Positions 1 to 12,400 of a DNA stretch of 64,000 nucleotides are shown here, in pieces. The stretch is taken from assembly GCA_964036155.1 (NCBI GenBank), contig OZ038422.1, forward strand, positions 55,513,201-55,577,200. The letters are read 5' to 3'. The position numbers and the translations under genes were made by a program. The stretch comes from Diploscapter coronatus (Eukaryota; Nematoda; Chromadorea; Rhabditida; Rhabditidae). Each line of letters opens with the position of its first letter. Positions within the stretch are counted from its first letter, which is position 1. The notes beneath the pieces were generated by a model. That model saw only the letters and a program-made list of their open reading frames with translations. It made no database searches and had not been told where the DNA came from.

Positions 1-222
1 GAATTAAAAAGGTATTCAATGAAAATTTTTTTGAATACCATTTCTATCTTTATGAAATGAAAATTCGAATTTCAATAAGATATTATTTGAGATAAATAAT
101 TGAGCGATCTGAATGAATTGATTGAAAGCGATTATCCTTATTCTTAATTTTCACCAATTTATAAGCTACAAAATATCACAAATGAATTATATAGATTGTT
201 ACCATTATGAATTATTCTTCAG

Positions 223-399
223 GTTCTGAAGCCCTACGAAAACACTCCATATGGCTACAAGTCTGAATCGAATTATGACTTCTTCTTCAAATTCCTGCAT
301 TACAACATGAAATTGGACTACTTGATCAACAAGTCTAAAGGAGTTCTGCAGTACCGTGTTGGTGTGGAGGGAGAAAGAGCAGCAAGGAAGAATCACTAA
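223..399 (+). CDS. 3'-terminal exon of an unidentified gene (partial)
   Basis: After a TTCTTCAG acceptor ending at 222 a phase-0 frame of 58 codons runs to TAA at 397-399. The translation is rich in Tyr, Phe, Lys and Asn (it starts VLKPYENTPYGYK and ends in a basic ARKNH tail). No other exon of this gene lies in the window, because bases 1-222 read as intron. I do not recognise the family. The aromatic-rich, low-hydrophobic composition resembles the next gene downstream, so the two could be related, but I see no clear shared motif. The exon call rests on the acceptor, the open frame and the absence of competing frames. Confidence 0.55.
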   Translation, partial: VLKPYENTPYGYKSESNYDFFFKFLHYNMKLDYLINKSKGVLQYRVGVEGERAARKNH

Positions 400-1053
400 A
401 CTATTGATCAAATGAAAGAATCTGCATGCACACTAAAGTTGAGGACACTGAGCATGTTTTAGGACGGGTGAATTCCTATGTTTTATATTGTTGCCAGTCA
501 TTGTTCAAATGCTAGACATTTCATATTATTTTGACATAAATAAATGTTTTTTTCAGTGGATTTAAGAGAGTTAAATGTTTCCTTATCGAATTATGATGCA
601 ATCAACATTGGAACATTATGTCAATTACATAGCCAGTCGATTTCGATTGCCCTTACTTTCGGCATTTCGCCCCCTCACCTTCATCCTGCCATCTTCCTTC
701 TCTTCGTTCCTCTTTCAGTCTTTCAGCTTCTCCTTCTCTCTGCCATCCTCTTCATCATTGTGCCATTCAGATATCTCTTCCCTCCATCCTCTCTCATTTT
801 CGCCTGGTCTCTATTCGTTTCAGTGTAAAACGAGAGGTGCCGTGAAAAAGATTTGGGTGCATCGAGTCTGAAGTCGCCTGTCTCTGCTCTGGCAGCTCCT
901 TTCTTCCCTCTCCTCTCTGCAGGCAGCAGTCCATTTTTCGGTTTCTGTTTGTGTGTGTATTGAGTATCGATTGGATTACCATAGTTCAGGCGGCTCCACT
1001 GCTTCAATCAGTCGATCTCTCGATTGGGTAGAAGCCGAGAGGACAGAGAAGGG
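400..1053. other. intergenic stretch with 3' flank and upstream region
   Basis: Between the partial gene and the next ATG there is no convincing coding frame. The part from about 640 to 800 is strongly CT-rich and gives spurious ORFs on both strands. No clear TATA box was seen close to 1054. Confidence 0.4.
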
Positions 1054-3136
1054 ATGGCATCTCCACTGACGGCTGCCAGATTCGCCAAGGACGACGTGGA
1101 TGCAGCGACCAAATGGTGGCAGGACTACCCTAAGACGAACTACGTCGAAAGGGCCAAGGCGCAGGATCTGTACGACGGATACATTTCGAGTGTGTGGACG
1201 AAGCCGAAGCAGATCGCTCGCAGCGCATCATACACCAATCTGACCTACATCAAGGATGCAGTCCACGATTACCCCATCAAGAGATCCGATTCGATCTCTT
1301 CTCTCGCTCCCTCGCTTGCTCTGCCTCAATACTGCAGGTAGAAATATAGCTTTGAAAGAGTGAGTACATCAATTTTTCGTTCAGAGAAGCCCAACGAATC
1401 GTCCACACAACCCCAGTTTATAAGCCTTCGGTTCACAACTGGTACAACAGCAACTACAGTGTCGCTAGATATAATGTAAATTTTGTAAAGCCATTCGTAC
1501 AACCCGTGCCCGATTTTCATCATTTTTAAACGGAACGTCTAAATCGTCACCGAATTTCCCATTCTTTCATAGCCGGAAGCTCAAAAATTTTTCGAGCTTA
1601 AGAACGTCTCTATTTCATCATCAGTGCGCATTGAGGGGGAGGAAGATGTTTTGAAGAGTTCAAAGAAGTTACAATGACGTGTTACAATTTCTTGATAATC
1701 AAAACAGCACACAAAGCGTCTAACTTTTAAGACAATCGCGGCATAAAAATAAGAAAAGCTTGCACTTTTAATGATTAATTCAAGTGGCGAAACAACGTAA
1801 TTCTTCGATACCTTTACCCTCAGCATAAATGAGAAATTTAGCTCATGTTCGCGTGATAAGTGCTGATCGATTAAGAGATCGAATAAGAGATAGATGAAAA
1901 TGTCTATTCGGCCATTTCATCACCCTATTATTGTAAATGACCGGTAAATTGGAACAAAATGAAGGGAGCGAATTTCTTGCTTCTTTCGCCCCTCCCGTGT
2001 GCTTCGGAATGCGCGAAAGACGAGCATATTTGTCCATTAGACGATTTCTCTGTTTTCTTTCATTTTTCGCGTTTTAAGGACAATTATCGGTAGTTGATCG
2101 AGTAATTTTTATTATTGTCGATAGAGGAAAATAATCGGCAAGTGTGTGTATGCGAAAATTCCGTTAATTTTGACGAAAGACAAACGAAGGAAAGTAAAAA
2201 GAATCGACAAATGAACAAATGTCGTCAGCGCGTGCATTTCAAGGCTCAAAAGAGGGAGAAAGAAAGACGCTCGTTTTATTTCGTCCCAATTTGTCGGTCA
2301 TCGACAATACCCCAACTCCAAATTCTTATCATCATTCATACTCTCTTTCTGAAATCTGACTTCCGGATCCAACGTAATACCAAGTTATTCATTTCTTAAA
2401 AAATATTTCTCCTAGGTCAAAATTGGAGTGAATTACTAAAAAATTATGCTTCAATTAGGTACAAATCTTCGCTTTATTCGAAATCAGATTTTGGCTAAAA
2501 TGGACTTTCTGGATTATGAACTAGACATTAGAACTCAAATTCTGCATTGACTTTTACTACACAACTCTAGACGAAACATGTCTGTTACAATACAAATATA
2601 TTCATATTTCAGGACACTCACAACGAGATCAACAAGCCCTACAAGCCCATTCTGCACTACATTCACGAGTCCTCTTCTCATGTTCCATATTACACTTTCC
2701 AAACTAAACGAATTTTCTTCGATGAAGTAAAACTTGTATTTTTCAACAATGCTTTAGTCTGATGTTTCAGCGACAACGAAACAATTGTTCGTATTTGAAA
2801 GAATCACAGAAGTACCTTGATAGGTATGTTGGGGCCCGTCTCAAAGCTGATGACTACGCCAATCGCTTCGCCTACTCTGCATACGAATGGAGAAAGCCTC
2901 AAGACCACTCCTTCAACCGACACTTCATGTACGACCAAGGAGTACGTTCATTATGTTATGGTTTAAGTCTCGTGGATTGAAAACATCAACAATTATCAAA
3001 CCCGATCAACTATTCGTAATGCGAGAATATTAATTTACAGGTCTCTGTGTCCACACCCACAGGAAATCCAGTCTCGTTCTACGACAAACAGGCCATGCGC
3101 CGGCTCTACAAACTCACTGGCAGATTCTACTTCTGA
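1054..3136 (+). CDS. uncharacterised Tyr/Trp-rich protein, 251 residues, 5 exons
   Basis: Exons 1054-1337, 1385-1475, 2613-2726, 2771-2941 and 3041-3136 join with matching phases (2, 0, 0, 0) to 252 codons including TGA. All introns are GT-AG. The start ATG at 1054 is the first in frame after an open but non-ATG stretch. The protein has no signal peptide or membrane segment. It is rich in Tyr, Trp, Arg and His, with recurring short motifs such as KWWQDYPKTNY, NWYNSNYSVARY and YSAYEWRKP, suggesting a filament-associated or muscle/epidermal structural protein, but I do not recognise a named family. A polyadenylation signal AATAAA lies at 3188-3193, about 50 bases after the stop. The alternative is that exon 1 uses a slightly different donor; the frame downstream would not change. 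Confidence 0.75.
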
Positions 3137-3187
3137 TCTGTTGCTCTGCGTCTCCAATCTCTGCTTCGACATTTTCATTCAACTAGC

Positions 3188-3193
3188 AATAAA
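3188..3193 (+). terminator. polyadenylation signal AATAAA
   Basis: Canonical hexamer 51 bases past the stop of the 251-residue gene, within ACTAGCAATAAACTTCG. Confidence 0.6.
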
Positions 3194-3410
3194 CTTCGAA
3201 AATTCAAATTAAATCCAAAAATGCATTTATAACACGTTATACATTTGCTGCTAATGACTCTCTAATCAATGAGCCATCGCCGAGGCGAAAAGGAGTAAAG
3301 ATAAAAGATCGATCGATATCATTGGTCCTTATTTCAAGTTTTGCATGCGATATTATTCAATTTTATTTTAACTGTGGTGTGTTAAACTAAATGAGCATAT
3401 ATTTTAGAGA

Positions 3411-4089
3411 ATGTTTGGTAAATTTTGTTGCGGTGGTGTATTGTTTCTCTCAATTTGGGGCATAGTTTTAATGGTAAACTATTTTTGTCATGTCATAATT
3501 TGATTTTGATCGGCTTGTCTCAGGCAATTCTCGGCGGCCTCTTCTGGAACCAATCAGTCGGACTTTTCGAGGATCTACCGGCAGAAGATGGCAAACATGC
3601 AAATTCATCAAACTGGAAGTATCGAGTCGACAACTTTCAACAGTAAGTCAATTTTACAATTAGTATTTGCACGGAATTTCGTGGAGATTCAGTTAGCTTT
3701 GAGATGGGTCGATTCGAGAAAAACGAAGAATGAAGTATAGAGTTATGGTGGGTGCATGGTAGAGTGCATCTGGCATCAAAAATGATCTGCCATGAGCAGA
3801 TCATTTTGTTACAAGATACCTTATTTTTAGACCTGCCTACCATTTCTCTTTGTCAGAGTTCATTCTTTTTCATTCAAGTGATCGAAATTTGCGCAAATCT
3901 ATCGATCCAAAAGCTAATCGAACTTTCCACACCAAGAAGTCAAATAATCGCATGAATGAATTACTAACTTGTGATTTCAGCGTGTACCAGCAAAATGCGA
4001 TAAAATGCTGGATTTCTTGTGGAGCATGCGGCGGTCTGGCTATTCTTGCTATTCTACGAATCACTTGCCTGTCTTGTATGAATAAATAG
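3411..4089 (+). CDS. rnk-1: ribonuclease kappa (RNASEK) family protein
   Basis: Exons 3411-3473, 3524-3642 and 3981-4089 give a 96-residue protein (the family is usually about 95-100). It starts MFGKFCCGGVLFLSIWGIVL, continues into a first transmembrane helix with LGGLFW, has the loop SVGLFEDLP, then VYQQNAIKCW and a second helix with CGACGGLAILAI. This matches the ribonuclease kappa layout: N-terminal CCG, two helices, and the loop motif ending in ED-P between them. RNASEK is a small membrane protein linked to endosomal V-ATPase and reported to have endoribonuclease activity; those functions are from the family, not from this sequence. The second intron (3643-3980) holds a perfect hairpin at 3779-3807. 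The gene symbol follows the C. elegans name for the homologue and is by similarity only. Confidence 0.88.
3779..3807. repeat. perfect 12-bp inverted repeat (hairpin)
   Basis: AAAATGATCTGC, a five-base spacer CATGA, then GCAGATCATTTT. The arms are perfectly complementary and lie inside the second intron of the ribonuclease kappa gene. Confidence 0.8.
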
Positions 4090-4525
4090 AGGGGTAGATT
4101 TTTTAACTACCGAAATTGCCCATTTCAAAACTAAATTTCTAATAGCAATAGCCAATTTCTGAAGTAATGATGTTACACATTTTGTTTCAAATGCAATTCA
4201 AAATATAGTCATTACGATAAATCAAAATAGCTTATCGTTACGGTGATCATTGTTCGTATAGGTTTGATTTGAATCATTGAGATATTATCTGAAAGTTAAG
4301 TTTTATAATAATGTTGAATAAATGAGAAAACCGTAAATATCGATATAATGTGTTGCACGAGAATAATAATGTCAGTCTTCAAATGAGAAACACCCGCAGT
4401 TGTGTACTGGCATGAGTTGCCCTATCTCTGTTCCCTCTGCTTCTCAGCCCTCCTCGTTTTCCTTTATCACTGGTCAGCGTCCAACTCAAATCTGCAGTTC
4501 TTTTTGTTTTCGTGCAGATGAGTCA

Positions 4526-5793
4526 ATGAGTCAGTCAGAAGTATCGGGAGTTTCCGTCCCTTCTCGTTTGGCACCTTTCTTCTCATCTCAGCCTACACCT
4601 GACCAGCGAAAAGCTCTTCCCTTTTCATATTCTCGACCAAATCCTTACGGACCAAAAACTCACGACCGAATCTGTATTCCAAAGGTAAGGAAGTTTTCCT
4701 CCAGATAAAGCTAATGTAATGATTTAATTACTTTCGTCAATCAGTCTTCATTCGAAACAATTATTTGTCATTATTGAATCTATTTTTTGGGAATGTTTAA
4801 AGATAAGGAAAATTGTAGCATGGAAAGATTGAGTTGGCTCACTTGTTTGTAATAAGGCGCAATAAAACTTCAGTGCAGCGCATGTGAAAATTTACGAACT
4901 GCAGGCATTATGTTGGTCATTTCATTTCTCTGACATCGGCACAATAAAGATCCTAAAGCTCATTCAATATTCGAGGATACTAAAAGTTATCGATTTTTCT
5001 TCGAGATATGCCTAATCAGAAACCTCATTTCGATCGAAATAGTACTCATTCCCTAAATTATCAAAATCTTGTAACGACAACACACTTCTGGCAAAATACT
5101 TACACGATCCTTAGTCCAACTTCTGATTCTTGTGCTAGTTCTTCATAATTATTTAGCCCAGAATGCCATTAACTAGTAATTCGATTTTCTGGAAGACTAA
5201 AAATTTGAAAGAAGAAGAAGAATTCGCGGTTCATTACATCATTAATTGAGAATTTAAAGAAATGCAATATGACAGCGATATGATGTTTGCATGACAAATT
5301 TGAGATAATCATAATGAAGAATAATTAAAGTAATCACAGAGATTTAGAAAAAAGATCGAGAAAATTGAAAAAGTAAACGCTTGGCTAGGGAACGCCAGCC
5401 GTAATCGGGAATTCATAGGAACTTCATGAAAGATCAATTTTGAGATCCTCATTGGTCCTTCAACCATTCTCAATGAGAAAAAAAACTCGAAAAATTAGTA
5501 TAAAATTGGTACAAGATAAAAATAAAATCGAAAAACTATTGAATCAAGTGAAAGAGGCGTGGCTTGGGGGTCCTACATTTATTTTATTTTCTCTCCATTT
5601 TCCTATTTTATTTCGATTTTTCTTCAATTTTTTTATTCCCAATCAATATTTGGGTCACTAGATTAATTTATTCATGGCAACCATAAAAAATTGCCTAACG
5701 TAGAATATTTGAAAATATCGTTGTTTGAATCAGACCTGTTCGCGGCGGTTTCATTATTTTGCGAAATTGCATGATCCAAGATACCGTCAGAAA
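4526..5793 (+). CDS. probable alternative 5' exons of the large Gln/Thr-rich gene
   Basis: Two phase-0 exons, 4526-4684 (53 codons, starting MSQSEVSGVS and containing NPYGPKTHDRICIPK) and 5734-5793 (20 codons, RRFHYFAKLHDPRYRQK), both end in good GT donors. They can be joined in frame to an exon 6335-6477 whose frame is open across the ATG at 6425, adding 103 residues to the N-terminus of the large downstream protein (1163 residues in total). A TGCAG acceptor ends at 4517, eight bases before the ATG, and could be a trans-splice site; a three-codon upstream ORF overlaps the start. Alternatively these exons form a separate short gene that reads through the GTGAGT at 5794 and stops soon after. 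The phase match favours one gene with two starts. Confidence 0.5.
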
Positions 5794-6285
5794 GTGAGTT
5801 TATGTTCATCATATGTTGATCGTAATTAGAAAATGATCATCTCTCGCAAGAGCTAGGAAAGAAGCTTCCAAATGAAGATCAGCATGTTTCTATTGGAAAT
5901 CCTATCTTGCACATTCCTAATGGAGTATTTTTCATTTTCATTTATTCCTGGCCGTCGAAAAATGCATTCACCCGATTCACTACGATTAAACATAATCATC
6001 ACTTTGATGCTCCGGAAAATAGTAGTCATAATATAATCGACTTATTTACTATGATCATCCAACTCTGCCATCTGTGCCCCAATTCCCTCTACCTTATCTC
6101 CTAGTCTCTCATCATTTTATCAATGATTTACACTCTCTCGTCAGTTTGAGCCTTTTCCCACTCATGCACCCCTCCCTCTGCTTTCCTTCACCCGTTTCTT
6201 AGCTTCTCATTTTCTTTTTCGACTCGATGTTACTCGAGAAGACTGAAGCTCATCTCTCCAGGCTTTATTTTCACACCTTCCCAGT

Positions 6286-6294
6286 CATAAATAG
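6286..6294 (+). promoter_or_regulatory. TATA-like box CATAAATAG
   Basis: A TATA-type element about 140 bases upstream of the ATG at 6425 and 41 bases before a TTCAG at 6331-6334. It could drive a shorter transcript of the large gene beginning at 6425, with the TTCAG acting as a trans-splice acceptor. Confidence 0.4.
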
Positions 6295-6424
6295 CCTCTG
6301 CTAGTTCCTACAGTCAATCAGCTGTTTCGTTCAGGTCCTTCTGTATTTGCGCGACTCTGCCCCAGTGTCCATTCCCTACAGACAGCCAGTCCAATATCGC
6401 CATCCCCAATACCATCGTCCAGCC

Positions 6425-9400
6425 ATGCCTCAGCCAGTCCATTTGCAGTACAACTCGCCTCTCGAACTCTATTCGAAGTAAGTCGTTTCAGTTTCAATGC
6501 ATTTCATCACTAACAGCCAGATAAACGATAATTAATAGTTTGTTGAAATTGCAAGACAAGCCAGTCAGGTAGTTGACTCCCAATTATGCTTTATTCGCTA
6601 TGAAAAGTGAATTCAATGTATCAGAATGTCCAGTAAGAAATTCTGGCTTTAGGCTATGAAACATTGTAAATCATGATGATTTTCTCTTGGTAAAGGTTAA
6701 TTGGTCTCCTCTGCCATTTGCCCTGCATTCCTCTATTTTCTATTACACATTATATGCCAGCCTCAGTCTCAAGTCTCTGTGCAGTGATTGGTAAGCAGAA
6801 CAAAACTGCTTCAACTCAACTCAGCTCTCAGCCATTTGCGCCATCTTTCATCCCTCCAACATTTTACACATTGCTCTGTTTTCTCTCTTCCTTCTCCCCC
6901 TGCTTCGAGCCATGCAACAGGCAATTGTCAGGGAACATCCCCAAGACAAAACATGCAGATAAGCAGAGATGTAGAGGATATTGATTGACAAGGGAAATCG
7001 ATACGATTCGTAATTTTCAGTGAAACAGCCCAGGAAGAGTTCGTCAATCAGATAGGCGAGGCCCCCGTTCCTCTGCCAGCTGGCGGCAACAAGCATTTCG
7101 ACCCGTCCAAGAGTGCCACTCTCAAATACATTCAAGTAAGTTATCCAAACATTCCCAAGTTCGCTGAAAAACTCATGAAAATCAATAAAATTCAAATATT
7201 CGCCCATAAAATTTTTCCCTCCTTAATTAATGTGAGTGACTTGTAATGTAGTATCTAGAGAGGCAGAGACCGTTAGCGAGTAAATGCCGTGTACATGTTT
7301 CATTGCAATCTTTTCTTCATTTACTAATTGCCCTTCTAAACAATGAAATACTCTAAAGTCACGAATTACGAGTTTCGAATGCGATATCGTGATTATTCAC
7401 ATCCTTCTATGTTATTTATTGTTGTATAAAATTACGTTTTCTTTCGAAAATTTTATCGCCCATCTGTCTAAATATCAAATTGAAGACCAACTCATCCCTT
7501 TCACGAATGAATGATTTCTTTCAGGAAGGCGACAAGAACAATTTTGGCGATCGATTTTTCGAAAAAGTTGCAGAAGCAGAAGCGTCGAGAGTACCTATGG
7601 ATCAGGTTTGATTGTTGAAAGGGTTAATCACCAAAAAACAAATTGCTCGAATACAGGAGCCGCAATGGGCCGAGTATGCTCGAGAGATGAGCCGACGAGC
7701 TCGCTCTCGAACGCCTGGCAGAGAGGATGGAAGACATTCCACGTCCCCTTATCCGCCCATTCATGACGACACCTGGAAGGAGCATCAGGAGAAAACCAAG
7801 TAAGTAATTATCAACTCATGAACTAATCAATCCCATCCACTGATCTGATCAATTTCACTAGATCTGTTGACTTTTGGTAGAGACAGCGAATGTGTGTCGA
7901 TGTACTTACGAGGTTACTCTCGCAAACTATGCATTTCATTCTTTATTGAATATGATTTTTTCTTGCTAAATTAAACCGAATCTTCAGAATCTTCACCGAC
8001 GCAGTTCGCGAAGTGGGAGCTCCCCCCTACTGGCAATACGAGTACAACAGACCAATGGTGAGATCGCACAGTGAGACTCGCAGGTAAAATGAGATTTGTT
8101 TTTAAAATCTTTTTTTTTTCAAAATGTCTTAAGGGTCTAAAATTTTAGCGTTCTTCAGTATCGAATATTCAAAATTTATTTTTTTAAATTCAACTTAAAT
8201 ATTTACCTTTTCATAGCTTCTTAGAATATATGCCAGCTTTGAACATTTGTCAATCTTCTTATTCGGGAAACGGTTTGAATAGCTATGACTGGTTTGATAG
8301 CAAATGACAAATATTTAGACAATTCGCTTAATGACAAATGTACCTTAGCCTGCCCGAAATAATCTCTAAATCTCAATTTTCCATTTGATTACGATAGTAG
8401 CTATTTCAGTGATCCTCGGTACCAATGCGGTGGAATGGACTTCACAAAGGGTCTCTACTTTGGAGAACCACTCGACTACGTGCCACCCAGAACGAAGGAA
8501 GAGAAACCGAAAGCAGCTCCAGGCTATGTATGGTTTTCTATAGGAGTTTATTTTAAAACTTTCTATGCTATATCGCAATATTTACCCCTTGGCATTCTTT
8601 TTCTGATAGATGATATCAGAAACTTACAGATTATGCCAAAAGTTCAGCCTTGTTTCTAGCATAGGCAAATTTATAAGTAGGCATGGTAAATCATATGTAG
8701 TGAATCTTAGGAACTTGGTGGCTCCGATTATTACAAAGGCTATCCATTTGCTCTTGAACTCCGTGGGCATGGTCCTGATCCTCCAAGAAAGAGGTAGGAA
8801 TATTTTTGAAGAAGGATGAACATTTCTATCGTAAAATGGGTAATTCTAATCCTGCACGAATTGTTAATGAAGATCAGCTTTGCAATTGTCTATGACGACT
8901 CAGACTGCGTTCAACGCATTTTTGAATCGTGAAGATCAGCGTTTTGTTTCAAGCAGACTTTACGACGTCTTATTGATTCAAGGGACGATGTTGACTACGA
9001 TTTGAAAATATGCAATGCATACTCGGGGCCGAAATTTCACATCGCTTTAATGATAATACCAGTTGATTGATCTTCGACAATGCGATAAAACATTATCGAC
9101 CTGTCAAATAGTTCCATGCAATATTTCAGACAGAAGTACACAGCAGACCCAAAGAGTGCCTGCAATGTATTCGAAAGCCCTAATTTGGACGGAGTCGATC
9201 CTCATTTGCTCGTGGGAGACACTATCTCAAATCAGAAAGTTAAACGCGATGTAAGTTTTCCATGCTCATCTATTTTTGTTGTACAGGCTAATATCAGAAA
9301 AGCGTTACGTCACGTGAAGTGATCAAATGCGTACACAGGTGGAGCAAAGCCTGTTTATTCATTTTCTGTAAACCAAAGTCAACTTCATTATTTTTGTGGC

Positions 9401-12400
9401 TAATTTTGTCAATTTCCAGATTCGTCACCCCGAAGCAGATGATTTCGGCACTTCCTACGCTCCTCCAGGCGGCTTCAAATACGACCACATTCGAGTGGTC
9501 AAGGAGCCCTCTCCTCCCAAGCCTGTGGTCTACTCCCTGTCTGCGAAGAAGGACAGAGCCGCCAATATTTATGAGGGAAGAAGCTCTGCTCCCCCTGAAC
9601 AGACCAATGTGTGGATACAGAAGCAGGCTGATGTCGATAGGGAGGTAAGTCGAATCATTTATTTATAATCTAAAATTTTATGCAGCATATTTACACCTGT
9701 TGCGCATTAATGTTTCCGTTTTAAGATTTTGCGCAAACGAACTATTAGTTCTATCTGACCAACGCGAAATTGGTGTGCAAGGAGCTCTATTGCGAACTCT
9801 TGAAATTTGAATTATTGTTCTACCGATACTGAAGTGCCATTTAGTTTCGTTCTAAATTTTAAAAATTCAAGTTTTATTTGAGAAAATTTTCGCATGGCAT
9901 AGTTAAAGAAGCCAAGTCAATTTTCAGAACTGATAATCATAGAAAACCAATATTGAAGCGTGATAATATCATCCATTTCCGGAAAAATAGACTAAAATCT
10001 AAATGTTCAGAAAAGTTGTAAAAATTAAAATTCAATATACTAATTTTGGCATTCTGGCATTTCTAGGGATAATCTACAATGTCTTGGAATAAATTTAGCA
10101 TTTTCTATGTCAAATTAGAAGAAATTTCGAGATTTTTCCCCGAAACTATCAATGAACTTTCTAGCTATTATGAAAACGGTTTTTTTTTTTTTTAGATTTG
10201 GTATCGTGAGCCGAATTGGCGAAGAGGCGTTCCTGAGCGGTGCAGGGCTTGGGAAACCCGTAGATTTGAGCTAGAACACCTACTTCATCGACCAAATACG
10301 GTATTTTCCCTCTCTCTCTCGAAATATCGTAATCTTGCCATGTTCTTTATCATCTACATTCTACATTACAATGTCATTTCAACATTTCATTCTTGTCTTC
10401 GGGAATTTCGAATCCTCTTCCTCGAATCGATAACCTATCTGTCAAATGTGAGGAACAGAGCTTGAGCGATGAGCTGTAATGTTGTTGTGCAGTGCTGCAA
10501 TGCATGAGAAGCAGGCATTCTTTCCCTTCCTCCCCTCTCCTCATTCTCTCGTTTGACGCATAGCGACAAGTGCATTCATTGTCTTTGCTACTCTTGCGTC
10601 TAACTTCTACCTCACAAGTCATAGTCTATCATCTCCTCTCATCCATTGCCTTGCAGCGCACCACTGTTCCCCGAGCTGCATCCTCATCAGCCCACTTCCG
10701 TCCCTATCCCAACTACTCCACAGCTCCTTCTGCCACTGCAGCCCTTCCAGCCATGTCCCAGCACAGCCACTCCAGTCAGCAGGACAATCAGCAGGTTTGA
10801 TCCAGCTATTCAACAATTGTCGATAAATGACATATAATTTAATATCCTGTCATTCGATACCCTCTCCATGCAATGAACCCATGAACCCAAGTGCAAATCA
10901 ACCATCTTTCTTTTCAGGCTTCTTCCGAGCCAATCGCCTTACCCTATCAGCCAGTAGCTAATCAAGCTCCTTCTTCAAATCAGGTATCATTGCATAATTT
11001 CTAGAACCATTGTCCATTTGGATAATGCATGGCTCATTCAGTACAAGATCCAAGTAAAAAGTAGAAAGAAGATGAGAGTGATAAAAATTTTGGCTAATTA
11101 CAGACTAAAGAAAGAAATTTGTTAAGGAAAACACTCGAGGGTAGATCGCAATGGCTTTCTGGCGATCGTCCTTCCTAGATCTGATTGTAAACTACTAAAT
11201 GAGTCATGTATTTACTTAGTTGCTTCATCGTTTTACATTATTGTCATTCTTCAGCAATTCCAACAACAACAACAACAATATCAGCAATATCAACCCCAGC
11301 AGCAACACTATCAGCCACAACAGCAACAGCATCAGTTCACTACTTCTCAGTACAACGCGAGTTCGAGTGCAGCGCCAGGGGGTGGATTCGCGACTGGACC
11401 TGTCAATGTGAAACTCGATGATCCCAATCTGACCAAATATATCAACACTGGATTCAATCAGAATCAGGTATTTTTTCTGGGCCGAATATATGGGTTATTG
11501 GAAAGCGCTAAAATAAATCAAGTATGTTGACATATAACATTGGAAAAATGTATAATATTTGAAATGCCAGATTATTGAATTTTTATGAACCAGCCTATGT
11601 CGAGCTTCAATAACCACTATATATTATCCTCAAATCCACAAAATTTCTTAGCGAAAATCCGAATACGAATAAATTAAAAATTCATACATTTTTCAAAACC
11701 GTTGTACGTAACTGCATATTTTGCTTTATATCGAAGGATAGTATGACGAGAATCTTCTAAATCTAATACACCTTCAAATCCTTATATGCAATACTATCAG
11801 CGAAAACTTTCTTTGATTTAATGATCTATGTACATTTTAAGCTTTGGTAATTGCAGATCGACTATGCGATTGAGCACGCAGGCCAGACGGGTCCAGGCCA
11901 TTTCGAGAGACGACTGGATCACGGCACGGCGAGAGACTTTGTATCGCTTTACAACGACATTTTAAAGCAAGGAAATGTAACATTTCAGTCGCAGGACGGA
12001 CAGCAGCAACAGCAGCAGAGCTATGATCGATACTACTCGACAGAAACACATCTGCAAGGAGGGCAAGGACAGGGACAGGGAATGAATGCAGGAAATAGAG
12101 GAGTTGGGCAGGCGCAGACACATCAACAGCAACAGCAACAAAATGTGTTCAACCAGGGAGGAGCCAGAAATGAGGTAAGGGGGGGGGGATTGCAACATAT
12201 CACACACATGGCAGAGAATGAATAACTGATCGATTGACGGTTGACATCCAAGCTTGAAACCCAATATGCAATGTAATCATTCAGCAGCAGCAGCAGTTCC
12301 AACAGCAGCACAACACCCAGAGAACCACAACCACCACGACGACCACCGTTCCTGTCCAGAACCAGAACACTGGTAGTAACACTTCCAATTTCAGGGTACG

